This document shows, one piece after another, positions 8,021 to 15,880 of a stretch of DNA of 34,814 nucleotides; within the stretch, counting starts at the first letter, position 1; each line of letters opens with the position of its first letter. The notes beneath the pieces are model-generated. The model ran no database searches, was not told the DNA's origin, and worked only from the letters and a program-made list of their open reading frames with translations. This DNA comes from an uncultured Oscillospiraceae bacterium (GTDB lineage Bacteria > Bacillota > Clostridia > Oscillospirales > Ruminococcaceae). The DNA lies in NCBI GenBank assembly GCA_900543705.1, contig UQSL01000014.1, forward strand, positions 1-34,814, written 5' to 3'. Both the position numbers and the translations under genes were made by a program.

Positions 8021-8971
8021 ATGAGTGAATATCAGAAAATACCGCTGGCTGTCATCGCAGGGCCGACAGCTTCTGGGAAAACGGCGCTTGCCGTGGAACT
8101 GGCCCTGTGCTTAAACGGAGAGATTATCTCTGCGGATTCGATGCAGGTTTACAAAGGGATGGAAATCGCCACCGCAAAGCCGACTATGGAAGAGCGAAAA
8201 GGCATTGCCCATCATCTCATGGATTTTCTGCCGCCGGAACAAAGCTATAGCGTGGCAGAGTACGCGGAGGATGCAAGGCGCTGCATCCGGGAGATTGCCT
8301 CGCGCGGCAAGCTTCCCATCCTGACAGGGGGAACCGGGCTGTATATCCAGTCGGTCGTGGACAATCTAGAATTTGCGCCTGCCGAAGCGGACGAGGGGCT
8401 GCGTACGGAGCTCGAACAGCTTGCCGAGGAACGGGGAGGAGTGGCCTTGCTCGAGATTTTGCGGGAATTTGACCCTGTGATGGCAGGAAGGCTTCATCCG
8501 AACAATCGGGGGCGTATTATCCGCGCCATTGAGGTGTACCGCACCACCGGCGTGACGATGTCCGAAGCCCTGCGGCGTTCCAGAGAACATCCGTCCCCCT
8601 ACCGGCCTCATATGCTGCTGCTGAGCTTTGAGGACCGTCAGGTGCTCTATGACCGCATTGACGCAAGGGTTGATGCGATGATGGAGCGGGGGCTGGTGGA
8701 AGAGGCAAAGCAGATGTTTCGCAGGCGGGACAGCCTTTCGGCGACCGCGCTTCAGGCCATTGGATACAAAGAGCTGTTTCCGTATTTTGCGGGGCTGACC
8801 GATCTGGATACTGCGGTGGAACGCATGAAAATGGAAACCAGGCGATATGCCAAACGGCAGATTTCCTGGTTTAAGCGGGACGCCCGTTTCAGTCCGCTCT
8901 TGGTTGACAAGTCCCCGAATTTTGATTATATTAAAAGACAGGCAGAAGAATATTTACAGGTTTTGCTATAA
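8021..8971 (+). CDS. miaA: tRNA dimethylallyltransferase
   Basis: MiaA transfers a dimethylallyl group to N6 of A37 in tRNAs reading UNN codons, producing the substrate of MiaB. The P-loop GPTASGKT is at residues 14-21. It is followed by the family signature DSMQVYKGMEIATAKPT, the TGGTGLYIQ stretch and the C-terminal KRQISWFKRD motif. The 316-residue length is normal. The ATG follows mutL by 12 bases and has only a weak ribosome site (AAGG), so coupling to mutL translation is likely. hfq follows almost without a gap, the miaA-hfq adjacency known from many bacteria. Confidence 0.97.
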   Translation: MSEYQKIPLAVIAGPTASGKTALAVELALCLNGEIISADSMQVYKGMEIATAKPTMEERKGIAHHLMDFLPPEQSYSVAEYAEDARRCIREIASRGKLPILTGGTGLYIQSVVDNLEFAPAEADEGLRTELEQLAEERGGVALLEILREFDPVMAGRLHPNNRGRIIRAIEVYRTTGVTMSEALRRSREHPSPYRPHMLLLSFEDRQVLYDRIDARVDAMMERGLVEEAKQMFRRRDSLSATALQAIGYKELFPYFAGLTDLDTAVERMKMETRRYAKRQISWFKRDARFSPLLVDKSPNFDYIKRQAEEYLQVLL

Positions 8972-8986
8972 ATGGGAGGAAGAACA

Positions 8987-9244
8987 ATGATGAAGAATTT
9001 GAATTTACAGGATGTATTTCTCAATCAGGCGCGCAAGGAAAAAATCCCGGTCACGATTTACCTGACAAACGGCTTCCAGTTTAAAGGCATGGTTAAGGGA
9101 TTTGACAGCTATATCGTGATTTTGGACAGCGAAGGAAAGCAAAACCTGGTTTCCACGCACGCAATTTCCACCATTATCCCCGTGCGCCCCATCAGCGTCC
9201 TGGAATCCGCCGAGCGGGAGGATCCTGAGTCCGGAGCCAGGTAA
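8987..9244 (+). CDS. hfq: RNA chaperone Hfq with altered YKH motif
   Basis: Hfq forms a hexameric ring that binds U-rich small RNA tails on its proximal face and A-rich RNA on its distal face. Sm1 (about 10-50) is clear: NLQDVFLNQARKEKIPVTIYL followed by TNGFQFKGMVKGFDS. Sm2 ends in HAISTIIP. The residues normally reading Tyr-Lys-His ahead of AIST read Ser-Thr-His here (NLVSTHAIST), so two of the three proximal-pore residues differ. An in-frame ATG at 8972 overlaps the GGGAGG ribosome site; the ATG at 8987 fits that site with proper spacing, giving 85 residues. It is the direct neighbour of miaA, in the same transcript. Confidence 0.94.
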   Translation: MMKNLNLQDVFLNQARKEKIPVTIYLTNGFQFKGMVKGFDSYIVILDSEGKQNLVSTHAISTIIPVRPISVLESAEREDPESGAR

Positions 9245-9249
9245 CGGCA

Positions 9250-10461
9250 ATGAAATTTATCATCAAAGCGGTGGTCGGAGTTCTGACAGCGCTCGGTGTC
9301 TGCTTAATCGGGTTCCAGCTTTACCGCTATTACCATACGGATTTAAAAACGGAAGTCGCCTATAACTATACGGTACGCGATTCCCTGGAGGCGCAGGGTG
9401 TAGCGGTGCGCAGCGAAACGGTTATCGATACGACTTACAGTGGTGTGATTAACTACAGCAATCAGGATGGGGAAAAGGTCTCCAAGGGCAACCAAATTGC
9501 GGAGGTCTATTCCAATGAGCAAAGCGCTGCGGCAAAGTATAAAATCGATTTGCTTGAGCAGGAACGGACTTCCCTGACGGAAGCGCAGGCTCAGGCGCAG
9601 TCGAGCACCGTCCATATTGACGGTGTGGAAAACCAGATTTTGAACGCCACGGCCGAGCTTTCCAACGCGGTGGCCTCCGACGATTTTGATACGCTGCTGA
9701 ATAAGGAAAATGCGCTGCTCTCCCTGATCAATAAAAAGCAGCTGCTGACGGATACGAATACGGATTTTACCTCTCGCATTGAAGCCATAAATGCGGAGAT
9801 TGCATCTCTACAGTCTTCTCTTGACCCGAACACCACGGTCATTACCGCTCCGCTTTCCGGCTATTTCGTTGGCAAAGTGGATGGCTATGAGTCCGTGCTC
9901 ACGCCGGATAATTTAGATTCTCTGAGTGTCGGCCAAATTGAAGAAGTACTTGCGGCAGGAGATATTTCCACAGAAAACTATGTGGGCAAGGTGCTCAATG
10001 ACTTTGAGTGGTTTTTTGCCGTGGTCGTTGAGAAAAAGGATCTCTCTAAATTCCGGGAAGGGGCGTCCCTGACGGTCAATTTTCCCTTTGCCGGTGTATC
10101 CGATATCCCCTTTACCGTCTCCTCCTTTCGTGAGGAAGGCGACAAGGGAATTGTCATATTGCACTGTGATTATGTTACAGCGGATCTGACCGGCCTGCGC
10201 GGACAGACAGCCCAGTTAAACTTTTCCTCCTATTCCGGACTGCTTGTCAATTCCAAGGCAGTGCGCTTTGAGGATGGCGTACAGGGCGTCTATGTGAAAA
10301 AAGGCTCACAGATAAAATTCCGTAAGCTTAACGTCATCTACGAAGGCAGCGGTTATGTCATCAGCGAGATAGACGAGTCGGACAGCGATGTCCTGCAAGC
10401 CCATGAAGAGGTTGTCGTGGAAGGAAGAGATTTGTATGACGGCAAACCAGTCGGCTCTTGA
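9250..10461 (+). CDS. HlyD-like membrane fusion protein in the division cluster
   Basis: The 403-residue protein has one N-terminal membrane helix (about 5-26) and an extracytoplasmic remainder. The pattern is that of membrane fusion/adaptor proteins: a first lipoyl-like half (YSGVINYSNQDGEKVSKGNQ, about 63-82), a coiled-coil hairpin of about 95 residues (90-185), then a second half starting TTVITAPLSGYFVGKV and a C-terminal beta domain. Classical HlyD proteins link inner-membrane exporters to outer channels. In a Gram-positive with no exporter gene adjacent, the role is unclear and may concern the cell envelope or division, since yggS, sepF, ylmH and divIVA follow. It starts 5 bases after hfq, with a poor ribosome site, and its end overlaps yggS by 26 bases. 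Confidence 0.8.
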   Translation: MKFIIKAVVGVLTALGVCLIGFQLYRYYHTDLKTEVAYNYTVRDSLEAQGVAVRSETVIDTTYSGVINYSNQDGEKVSKGNQIAEVYSNEQSAAAKYKIDLLEQERTSLTEAQAQAQSSTVHIDGVENQILNATAELSNAVASDDFDTLLNKENALLSLINKKQLLTDTNTDFTSRIEAINAEIASLQSSLDPNTTVITAPLSGYFVGKVDGYESVLTPDNLDSLSVGQIEEVLAAGDISTENYVGKVLNDFEWFFAVVVEKKDLSKFREGASLTVNFPFAGVSDIPFTVSSFREEGDKGIVILHCDYVTADLTGLRGQTAQLNFSSYSGLLVNSKAVRFEDGVQGVYVKKGSQIKFRKLNVIYEGSGYVISEIDESDSDVLQAHEEVVVEGRDLYDGKPVGS

Positions 10462-11149
10462 ACTTGAGAAAAATCTGAAGGAAATCCGGGAAAAGACGGC
10501 GCAGGCCCTGCATGATTGCGGGCGTGGAGACAAGGTGCGCATTATGGCGGTCACCAAGACGGTGGAGCCCTGGCGCGTCAATCAGGCGCTCGGGCTCGGA
10601 ATCGATCTGATTGGCGAAAACCGGGTGCAGGAGCTACTGGAAAAGTATGATTCTTATGACAGGGATAAGTGTGAAATCCACTTTATCGGCCATCTGCAGA
10701 CAAATAAGGTCAAATATATTATTGACAAGGTCGATATGATTGAATCGGTCGATTCCCTGCATCTCGCAGCGGAAATTGAACGGCGGTGTGTAAGAACCGG
10801 AAGAACCATGGATATCCTGATTCAAATCAATGCGGGCCGGGAAGAAAGTAAATTCGGTGTGTATCCAGAGGGGTTGCCAAGCTTTCTAGAAAAGATTTCC
10901 TGTTATCCTCATTTGAGTGTCAAAGGACTAATGGCAGTTGTACCAAAATGTGAGGAAAACGCAGAAATTTGTAAGTATTTTATGAATATGGATCAACTGT
11001 TCCTTGACAGCCGCCGGAAAAACAGAGATAATATCACTATGGACTGCCTGTCGATGGGTATGTCAGGTGATTATGTTTTGGCAGTGCAAAACGGCGCGAC
11101 CATCATCCGGATTGGACGTGGCCTGTTTGGCGAACGGCTGAAAGTTTAA
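10436..11149 (+). CDS. yggS: YggS/YlmE-family PLP homeostasis protein
   Basis: This is a PLP-binding TIM-barrel protein of the YggS/PROSC family, which buffers pyridoxal phosphate and affects amino- and keto-acid balance. The PLP lysine lies in IMAVTKTVEPWRV. Other signatures are IGENRVQELLEKY, HFIGHLQTNKVKYI, LIQINAGREESKFGV, LSMGMSGDY and the phosphate-binding IRIGRGLFGER end. I choose the ATG at 10436 with a GAAGGAAG site just before it, giving 237 residues; an in-frame ATG 48 bases upstream would add an unsupported extension. It overlaps the upstream adaptor gene by 26 bases, so translation is probably coupled. Its position before sepF matches ylmE-ylmF in Bacillus. Confidence 0.94.
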   Translation: MTANQSALELEKNLKEIREKTAQALHDCGRGDKVRIMAVTKTVEPWRVNQALGLGIDLIGENRVQELLEKYDSYDRDKCEIHFIGHLQTNKVKYIIDKVDMIESVDSLHLAAEIERRCVRTGRTMDILIQINAGREESKFGVYPEGLPSFLEKISCYPHLSVKGLMAVVPKCEENAEICKYFMNMDQLFLDSRRKNRDNITMDCLSMGMSGDYVLAVQNGATIIRIGRGLFGERLKV

Positions 11150-11168
11150 ATCAACAGGAGGAAGCATT

Positions 11169-11624
11169 ATGGGATTTATGGATAAAATCAGAGGTGCCCT
11201 GGGCGTACCGGAGGATGAAGAGGAATACAGCTACGAAGGAGAGGATACTATTGCTCCGGAAGAAGAAAAGAAGGCGGATCCGGATATGATTCCTTACGAG
11301 GATGCAGCTGCACGCAGAAACAATAAAGTTGTCAACATCAACACCAAAACTCAGCTTCAGGTTGTACTGGTAAAACCGGAAAAATTTGAGGATGCAAGTT
11401 CTGTGGCAGACCATCTCAATGCAAAGCGTACGGTTGTATTGAACCTGGAGTCTGCCCCGAAGGATATTGCCCGTCGCCTCATCGACTTCTTAAGCGGCGT
11501 TGCCTATGCGAACAACGGGCAGATTAAACGGGTGGCAAACAGCACCTTTATCATCACCCCGTACAATGTCGACATCCAGGGCGATTTGCTTGACGAACTC
11601 GAAAACAACGGCGTTTATTTTTAA
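11169..11624 (+). CDS. sepF: Cell division protein SepF
   Basis: SepF binds FtsZ and membrane and aligns FtsZ filaments at the septum in Gram-positive bacteria. The 151 residues show an N-terminal amphipathic membrane-anchoring helix (MGFMDKIRGALG), an acidic disordered linker (about 15-55) and the C-terminal SepF domain with VVLNLESAPKDIARRLIDFL and the final strand TFIITPYNVDI. A strong AGGAGG site precedes the ATG. It lies between yggS and ylmH as in Bacillus (ylmE-F-H). No ylmG gene is present between sepF and ylmH here. Confidence 0.96.
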   Translation: MGFMDKIRGALGVPEDEEEYSYEGEDTIAPEEEKKADPDMIPYEDAAARRNNKVVNINTKTQLQVVLVKPEKFEDASSVADHLNAKRTVVLNLESAPKDIARRLIDFLSGVAYANNGQIKRVANSTFIITPYNVDIQGDLLDELENNGVYF

Positions 11625-11627
11625 TGG

Positions 11628-12410
11628 ATGAAACTCGATAACCGCCTGAATTCCCTATGCAGGGAGGAAGAGGATAAAATACTGGTCTCGCGTGTGCTCG
11701 ATGCAGTAGAAACCGCACAGCTCCGCATGACGCCGAAATACATCGGCTTTTTGAGTCCCTCTGAACGTGCGCTTGTCCAGGAAGTGGTGCGCCTAATTGG
11801 GTTTTCAGACGGTCATTTCTATGGCGGTTATGAACGGGCAGAGCGGGTTTTCTTCGGTGCGTTTCCCGATTATATGAAAGCGGAACCGGAATTGTTTCCT
11901 CTGCGGGCGTTGAGCATTGCTTACCGCAGGCAGGATGCGCTGACACATCGGGATTTCCTCGGCGCTTTGATGGGCCTGATGATAAAACGGGAGATGATCG
12001 GTGATATCCTTGTCTCAGAAGGGAGAACAGTCGTTTTTCTCCATGAAAATGTGGCAAATACAGCCTTGCAGGAGATGACAAAGGTTGGCAGGGTCGGCGT
12101 CCAGGTGTCGGAGGGCTTTTCTCTGGAAATGCTGCCGGAACCGAAATTCAAGGAACTCAGTTCAACAGTTGCGTCCATGCGCTTTGACTGCATCCTCTCC
12201 TTTTTGCTTGGCTTAAGCCGTGAGAAATGTGCGCGACTGATTCGCTCTGGCCTTGCCGCAGTCGGCGGCAGGGTGATAGAGAGTGTTTCCGAGGAAATCA
12301 GCGTGGGGGATATCATCACCGTGCGCGGGCATGGTAAATTTGTGATTACTGCGCAGGGGGCCGTTACCAGAAAGGGCAGGCTGACAATCTGCGCCCGAAA
12401 ATATCTTTAA
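11628..12410 (+). CDS. ylmH: YlmH-family S4-domain RNA-binding protein
   Basis: The 260-residue protein has an N-terminal YlmH domain with YIGFLSPSERALVQEV and a nearby IGFSDGHFYGGYERAERVFFG segment. A C-terminal S4 RNA-binding domain (about 182-245) contains CARLIRSGLAAVGGRVIESVSEE in two stretches, followed by DIITVRGHGKF. YlmH has been linked to rescue of stalled ribosome-tRNA complexes and to septum placement in other Gram-positives; which applies here is not readable from sequence. Only three bases separate it from the sepF stop and no Shine-Dalgarno is evident, so it is probably translated by ribosomes finishing sepF. An alternative ATG overlapping the sepF stop leads to an immediate stop codon. 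Confidence 0.93.
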   Translation: MKLDNRLNSLCREEEDKILVSRVLDAVETAQLRMTPKYIGFLSPSERALVQEVVRLIGFSDGHFYGGYERAERVFFGAFPDYMKAEPELFPLRALSIAYRRQDALTHRDFLGALMGLMIKREMIGDILVSEGRTVVFLHENVANTALQEMTKVGRVGVQVSEGFSLEMLPEPKFKELSSTVASMRFDCILSFLLGLSREKCARLIRSGLAAVGGRVIESVSEEISVGDIITVRGHGKFVITAQGAVTRKGRLTICARKYL

Positions 12411-12442
12411 ACAGCGAATGGTTAAGAGAGGTGTCGGTTTAC

Positions 12443-13108
12443 ATGACAGTGCAGGAACTCCAGAATATAAAGTTTGAAAAAGCGGCTTTTGGCTATCGAA
12501 CGGATGATGTGGATTCTTTTTTAGAGCAGGTCGGTTCCACTTTACGGGAGCAGGAAAAGGAAAAGGCTGATTTGGAAAAGAAAATCATGATTTTGGCGGA
12601 CAAAATCGAGGAATACCGTTCCGAAGAAGACAGCCTGAAAGCGGCATTGTTGGGCGCTCAGAAGATGGGGGACAATATTGTTCGGGAATCCAAGGTCAAA
12701 GCCAAACAGATTGAAGAGGAAGCCGCCGTCAAGGCAGAACAAATGCTTCGTGCAACTCAGGAGGAACTTGAAAATACCAAGTATGAGCTCACGCGGATGA
12801 AACGGGAGGTATCTTCTTTTAAATCCAAGATGCTTTCATTATACAAATCTCATCTGGAAACCATCGGTCTTCTTCCGGATGCACCGGAGGAAAAGGAAGC
12901 GCCCGCGGCAAAAGAACCGGTACCGGTCAAACAGGCAGAGCCTGAGCCGGAGTCTCAGCAGGCGCCTATTGAGGAAAAACCGGCACAGCCGGAACCTCAG
13001 CCTGCTGCGCCAAGTGAAGCGGGGAGTGAAGCAGAGCATATTTCTCGCTGGCGCTCTTCCAAGTATGGTCCGCTCCAGTTTGGAGATAATTACAAAGCAG
13101 AAAAATAA
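12443..13108 (+). CDS. divIVA: DivIVA-family cell division protein
   Basis: DivIVA proteins bind curved membrane at poles and septa as coiled-coil oligomers. The N-terminal membrane-binding module is clear: NIKFEKAAFGYRTDDVDSFL with the conserved F-GY-DDVD-FL pattern. A long coiled coil follows (about 30-140, rich in E, K and heptad Leu/Ile). The last 80 residues are a Pro/Glu/Ala-rich low-complexity tail (PEPESQQAPIEEKPAQPEPQ) ending in SSKYGPLQFGDNY. The ATG at 12443 has the GAGAGGTG site nine bases before it; a GTG at 12431 would lie inside that site, so I prefer the 221-residue form. The gene closes the division cluster behind ylmH. Confidence 0.93.
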   Translation: MTVQELQNIKFEKAAFGYRTDDVDSFLEQVGSTLREQEKEKADLEKKIMILADKIEEYRSEEDSLKAALLGAQKMGDNIVRESKVKAKQIEEEAAVKAEQMLRATQEELENTKYELTRMKREVSSFKSKMLSLYKSHLETIGLLPDAPEEKEAPAAKEPVPVKQAEPEPESQQAPIEEKPAQPEPQPAAPSEAGSEAEHISRWRSSKYGPLQFGDNYKAEK

Positions 13109-13117
13109 GGACTATGC

Positions 13118-13166
13118 ATCACATACTTGCAGCTTGCAGGCTGTGGGTATGTGATTTTGTTCTGTC
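13118..13166 (+). terminator. Terminator or attenuator between divIVA and lspA
   Basis: Arms 13118-13133 and 13140-13155 form 16 pairs (three G.U in the middle) around a 6-nt loop, followed by TTTGTTCTGT. It starts ten bases after divIVA and ends about 50 bases before lspA. The U tract is interrupted, so partial termination is likely; it would reduce lspA/pseudouridine synthase expression relative to the upstream genes. Confidence 0.6.
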
Positions 13167-13204
13167 TGTTTCCTTTTAAAATTCATGGCTTTTTGGGGGT
13201 TTTT

Positions 13205-13690
13205 ATGCAGATTTTGATTCCACTTGTATCCATTGCAGCATTGGTTGGAATTGACCAGCTTTTTAAATATTGGGTGCTCGAGTCGCTTGCACCTATTGGG
13301 GTTTATCCGGTCATTGAGGGGATTTTCCAGTTTCGTTATCTGGAAAATCAGGGAATGGCATTTGGCATGATGCAGGAACAGTGGTGGCTGCTGATTGGCG
13401 GGACGGCAATTGTCCTCGCAGCAGGGATTGCCGTCATTGTCCTGCGGAAAATCCACTCAAAATGGCTGCTGGCGGCAGTAACCTTGGCAGTGGCAGGTGG
13501 ACTGGGAAATCTGATTGACCGAATTTTCCGCGGATTTGTTGTGGATTATCTGGACATCTGCGCCATCAACTTTGCGGTGTTCAACTTCGCGGATGTCTGT
13601 GTCAGCGCCGCGATGGTCATGTTTATCATCTGGCTGCTGTTTTTCCACACGGGGGATGAGAATAAGCACCGGGCAGGGAAGGCCAAATGA
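13205..13690 (+). CDS. lspA: Lipoprotein signal peptidase (signal peptidase II)
   Basis: LspA is the membrane aspartyl protease that cleaves the signal peptide of diacylglyceryl-modified prolipoproteins. I choose the ATG at 13205, which gives 161 residues and the usual start with a membrane helix running into GIDQLFKYW. Frames starting further upstream would read through the preceding hairpin. Motifs: GGLGNLIDR (98-106), then VVDYLD with catalytic D114, and FNFAD with catalytic D130. Four hydrophobic helices are visible. The ribosome site is weak (a run of five G). The stop overlaps the next start as ATGA, so the pseudouridine synthase is translationally coupled, the same lspA-rluA-family pair as in Bacillus. 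Confidence 0.95.
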   Translation: MQILIPLVSIAALVGIDQLFKYWVLESLAPIGVYPVIEGIFQFRYLENQGMAFGMMQEQWWLLIGGTAIVLAAGIAVIVLRKIHSKWLLAAVTLAVAGGLGNLIDRIFRGFVVDYLDICAINFAVFNFADVCVSAAMVMFIIWLLFFHTGDENKHRAGKAK

Positions 13691-14613
13691 GCGGAGAATC
13701 TCGAGTTTTACAGATTGTCTGTGACCAGAACGGGGCGCGGTTGGATAAGTTTGTGGCGGACGCCGTTCAGGAGCTGACCCGCTCGATGGTGCAAAAGCTC
13801 ATTGAGGACGGGTATGTTTTGGTAGACGGCAAGCCGGCAGCGAAGAATACCCGGCTCAAAACAGGCAGCCGGGTCACGGTGGAGATACCGAGGCCACAGG
13901 AACTGGCAGTGGAGGCGGAGGATATTCCGCTTTCTATTGTCTATGAGGATGACTGCCTGCTTGTGGTCAACAAGCCTAAGGGGATGGTGGTGCATCCGGC
14001 ACCGGGCAACTACACTGGCACCATGGTGAACGCCTTGCTCCATCACTGCAGGGGCAGTCTTTCCGGAATTGGCGGAGTAATTCGCCCAGGGATTGTCCAC
14101 CGCATCGACAAGGATACCAGCGGTCTGCTCATTGTGGCAAAAAACGATATGGCGCACCAAAACCTCGCGGTACAAATCAAGGAGCATACGTTTACCCGCA
14201 TCTATGAGGCCGTCGTCTATGGTACGCTCAAAGTGGACGAGGGGACGATAGACAAGCCGATTGGCCGGCATCCGCTCGACCGCAAAAAGATGGCGGTCAC
14301 CGATCTCCATGCAAGGGAAGCAGTGACCCATTACCAGGTGATTGCGCGCTATGAAGGCTTTACTCATGTACGTCTAAGGCTGGAGACGGGCCGTACTCAT
14401 CAAATTCGGGTGCATATGGCTTCCATCGGACACCCCGTGGCAGGGGATCCGGTTTATGGGCCGAAAAAGGTCATTCATTCTTTAAACGGACAGTGCCTGC
14501 ATGCAAGAGTCATCGGTTTTGTGCATCCCGTCACAGGCGAGTACCTTCAGTTTGATGCCGGTCTTCCGGAGTATTTTACCGCTTTTTTGAAAACGCTTCG
14601 TCCGAAAGAATAG
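13687..14613 (+). CDS. RluA/RluD-family pseudouridine synthase
   Basis: The 308 residues have an N-terminal S4 domain (about 15-65, ARLDKFVADAVQELTRSMVQ) and an RluA-type catalytic domain with HRIDKDTSGLLIVAKND, where D141 is the expected nucleophilic Asp. Later signatures are ETGRTHQIRVHMASIGHPVAGD and the closing FVHPVTGEY. Such enzymes isomerise uridine to pseudouridine in rRNA or tRNA; the S4 domain points to large-subunit rRNA like RluD, but the target site cannot be read from sequence. The start overlaps the lspA stop by four bases. It ends the 13-kb co-directional run; no clear terminator follows directly. Confidence 0.94.
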   Translation: MSGESRVLQIVCDQNGARLDKFVADAVQELTRSMVQKLIEDGYVLVDGKPAAKNTRLKTGSRVTVEIPRPQELAVEAEDIPLSIVYEDDCLLVVNKPKGMVVHPAPGNYTGTMVNALLHHCRGSLSGIGGVIRPGIVHRIDKDTSGLLIVAKNDMAHQNLAVQIKEHTFTRIYEAVVYGTLKVDEGTIDKPIGRHPLDRKKMAVTDLHAREAVTHYQVIARYEGFTHVRLRLETGRTHQIRVHMASIGHPVAGDPVYGPKKVIHSLNGQCLHARVIGFVHPVTGEYLQFDAGLPEYFTAFLKTLRPKE

Positions 14614-14946
14614 GAGCACGGAATAGGGTTTTATCCGATGTTGTTTTCTTATGAAAGGCGGACAGACTCCTATACAAAAAGAGAGAAAAGCAGTGTTTCA
14701 TACTCCACTTTTTTGTGGGCATACTTGGATGGGAGTGTTCCTGCAATCTGCACAAAGATTCTTTAAAATGTTTTTCAATATAGAGAAAAAAATAGAAGTT
14801 TACCAAAGATACGAACAAGTTCCCGATTTCTATTGACTTTGAGACCCAAATTGGCGATGATATAGATGACGTAACCGTGTAGAAACGCTTGTCAGTTCCC
14901 TTTTTACTGCGGTAAAAAGCGGGCATAAGGGCTATTTTATGTATAG
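14614..14946 (+). other. Non-coding leader region upstream of transketolase
   Basis: AT-rich intergenic sequence without a believable gene. It contains a perfect 8-bp hairpin (CTTTTTAC at 14900-14907 with GTAAAAAG at 14912-14919, TGCG loop) and then the terminator described separately. A weak promoter candidate is TTGTCA (14889-14894) with an 18-bp spacer and TAAAAA. I checked for a thiamin-pyrophosphate riboswitch, since transketolase uses TPP, and did not see its conserved core. Confidence 0.4.
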
Positions 14947-14978
14947 TACAGAGCATCGGCACCATGCTCTGTATTTTT
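14947..14978 (+). terminator. Intrinsic terminator inside the transketolase leader
   Basis: A perfect 10-bp stem (TACAGAGCAT at 14947-14956 and its complement at 14964-14973) with a 7-nt loop is followed directly by five T. It lies 55 bases before the transketolase start, so it either ends an upstream transcript or small RNA, or acts as an attenuator. Confidence 0.8.
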
Positions 14979-15033
14979 GCGTTCCCGCCTTGGGAAAGGC
15001 ATGCAGCTGGATACGAAATACGGAGGGTAATCA

Positions 15034-15876
15034 ATGGAACAATCGCTTTTAAAACAGCTGAAAACCACTGCTGCGCATGTACGTCTTGGGATTCTGGAAG
15101 GCGTATACAACGCAAAATCCGGACATCCGGGCGGTTCTCTTTCCGCAGCGGATATTATCACCTATCTCTACTTCCATGAAATGCGGATTGACCCGAAAAA
15201 TCCGAAATGGGAGGACCGCGACCGTTTTGTCCTCTCCAAGGGGCACGGAGCCCCTGCGTTGTATGCGGCGCTCGCACTTAAAGGATATTTTAGGATGGAG
15301 GAAATGGCAAAACTTCGCCATGTCGGGGCCATGCTTCAGGGGCATCCTGATATGAAAGGGACTCCAGGTGTGGACATGTCCACCGGTTCTCTGGGACAGG
15401 GAATCTCTGCGGCATGCGGCATCGCCCTGGCTGGTAAGCTTTCGAAGAAAGATTACCGTGTGTATGCGCTGCTCGGTGATGGGGAACTCGAGGAAGGCCA
15501 GGTTTGGGAGGCGGCAATGTTTGCCTCCCATAAAAAACTTGATAACCTCTGCGCGTTTGTCGATTACAATGATTTGCAGATTAGCGGCCATCTGCGGGAG
15601 GTTTGCTCTCCGGAGCCGATTGCGGATAAATTTGAAACGTTTGGATTCCATGTTATCTCCATTGATGGCCATGATTTTTGCCAGATTGACAGCGCCGTGC
15701 AGGAGGCCAAGTCCATTACCGGAAAACCGACAGTTATTGTTGCGGCTACCCACAAGGGACAGGGCGTTTCCTTTATGCAGGACAACGTGGGCTGGCACGG
15801 TGTGGCTCCGAATACAGAGCAATACCAAAATGCAGTAAACGAGATAAAGCAGTATCTTGAGGATTTGGAGGGCTGA
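15034..15876 (+). CDS. Transketolase, N-terminal (TPP-binding) subunit
   Basis: Transketolase moves two-carbon ketol units between sugar phosphates in the non-oxidative pentose phosphate pathway. Here the enzyme is split in two genes, as in many Clostridia and archaea. The 280-residue subunit carries the TPP pyrophosphate-binding half: NAKSGHPGGSLSAADI near the start, SKGHGAPALYAALA, and the GDG...N motif with GDG at 148-150 and N179 in VDYND. A GGAGGG site six bases upstream fixes the ATG. The C-terminal subunit follows after four bases. An intrinsic terminator sits in the leader, suggesting conditional expression or an independent promoter in the short gap. Confidence 0.95.
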   Translation: MEQSLLKQLKTTAAHVRLGILEGVYNAKSGHPGGSLSAADIITYLYFHEMRIDPKNPKWEDRDRFVLSKGHGAPALYAALALKGYFRMEEMAKLRHVGAMLQGHPDMKGTPGVDMSTGSLGQGISAACGIALAGKLSKKDYRVYALLGDGELEEGQVWEAAMFASHKKLDNLCAFVDYNDLQISGHLREVCSPEPIADKFETFGFHVISIDGHDFCQIDSAVQEAKSITGKPTVIVAATHKGQGVSFMQDNVGWHGVAPNTEQYQNAVNEIKQYLEDLEG

Positions 15877-15880
15877 GCCG

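Noticed and set aside
14651..14836. Plus-strand frame of 61 codons in the transketolase leader
   Set aside because: No ribosome site, odd composition, and no similarity that I recognise.
14836..14860. A 15-base stretch ACTTTGAGACCCAAA shared with the PASTA gene near 24205
   Set aside because: One such match is expected by chance in a window of this size and the flanks differ; there is no start codon for a gene remnant.
14614..14946. TPP riboswitch upstream of transketolase
   Set aside because: The conserved CTGAGA and ACCTGATCTGG-like core elements are absent.
14576..15115. Minus-strand frame of 179 codons opposite the transketolase leader
   Set aside because: It overlaps the ends of two convincing plus-strand genes, reads through the terminator hairpin and its protein has no plausible motif.
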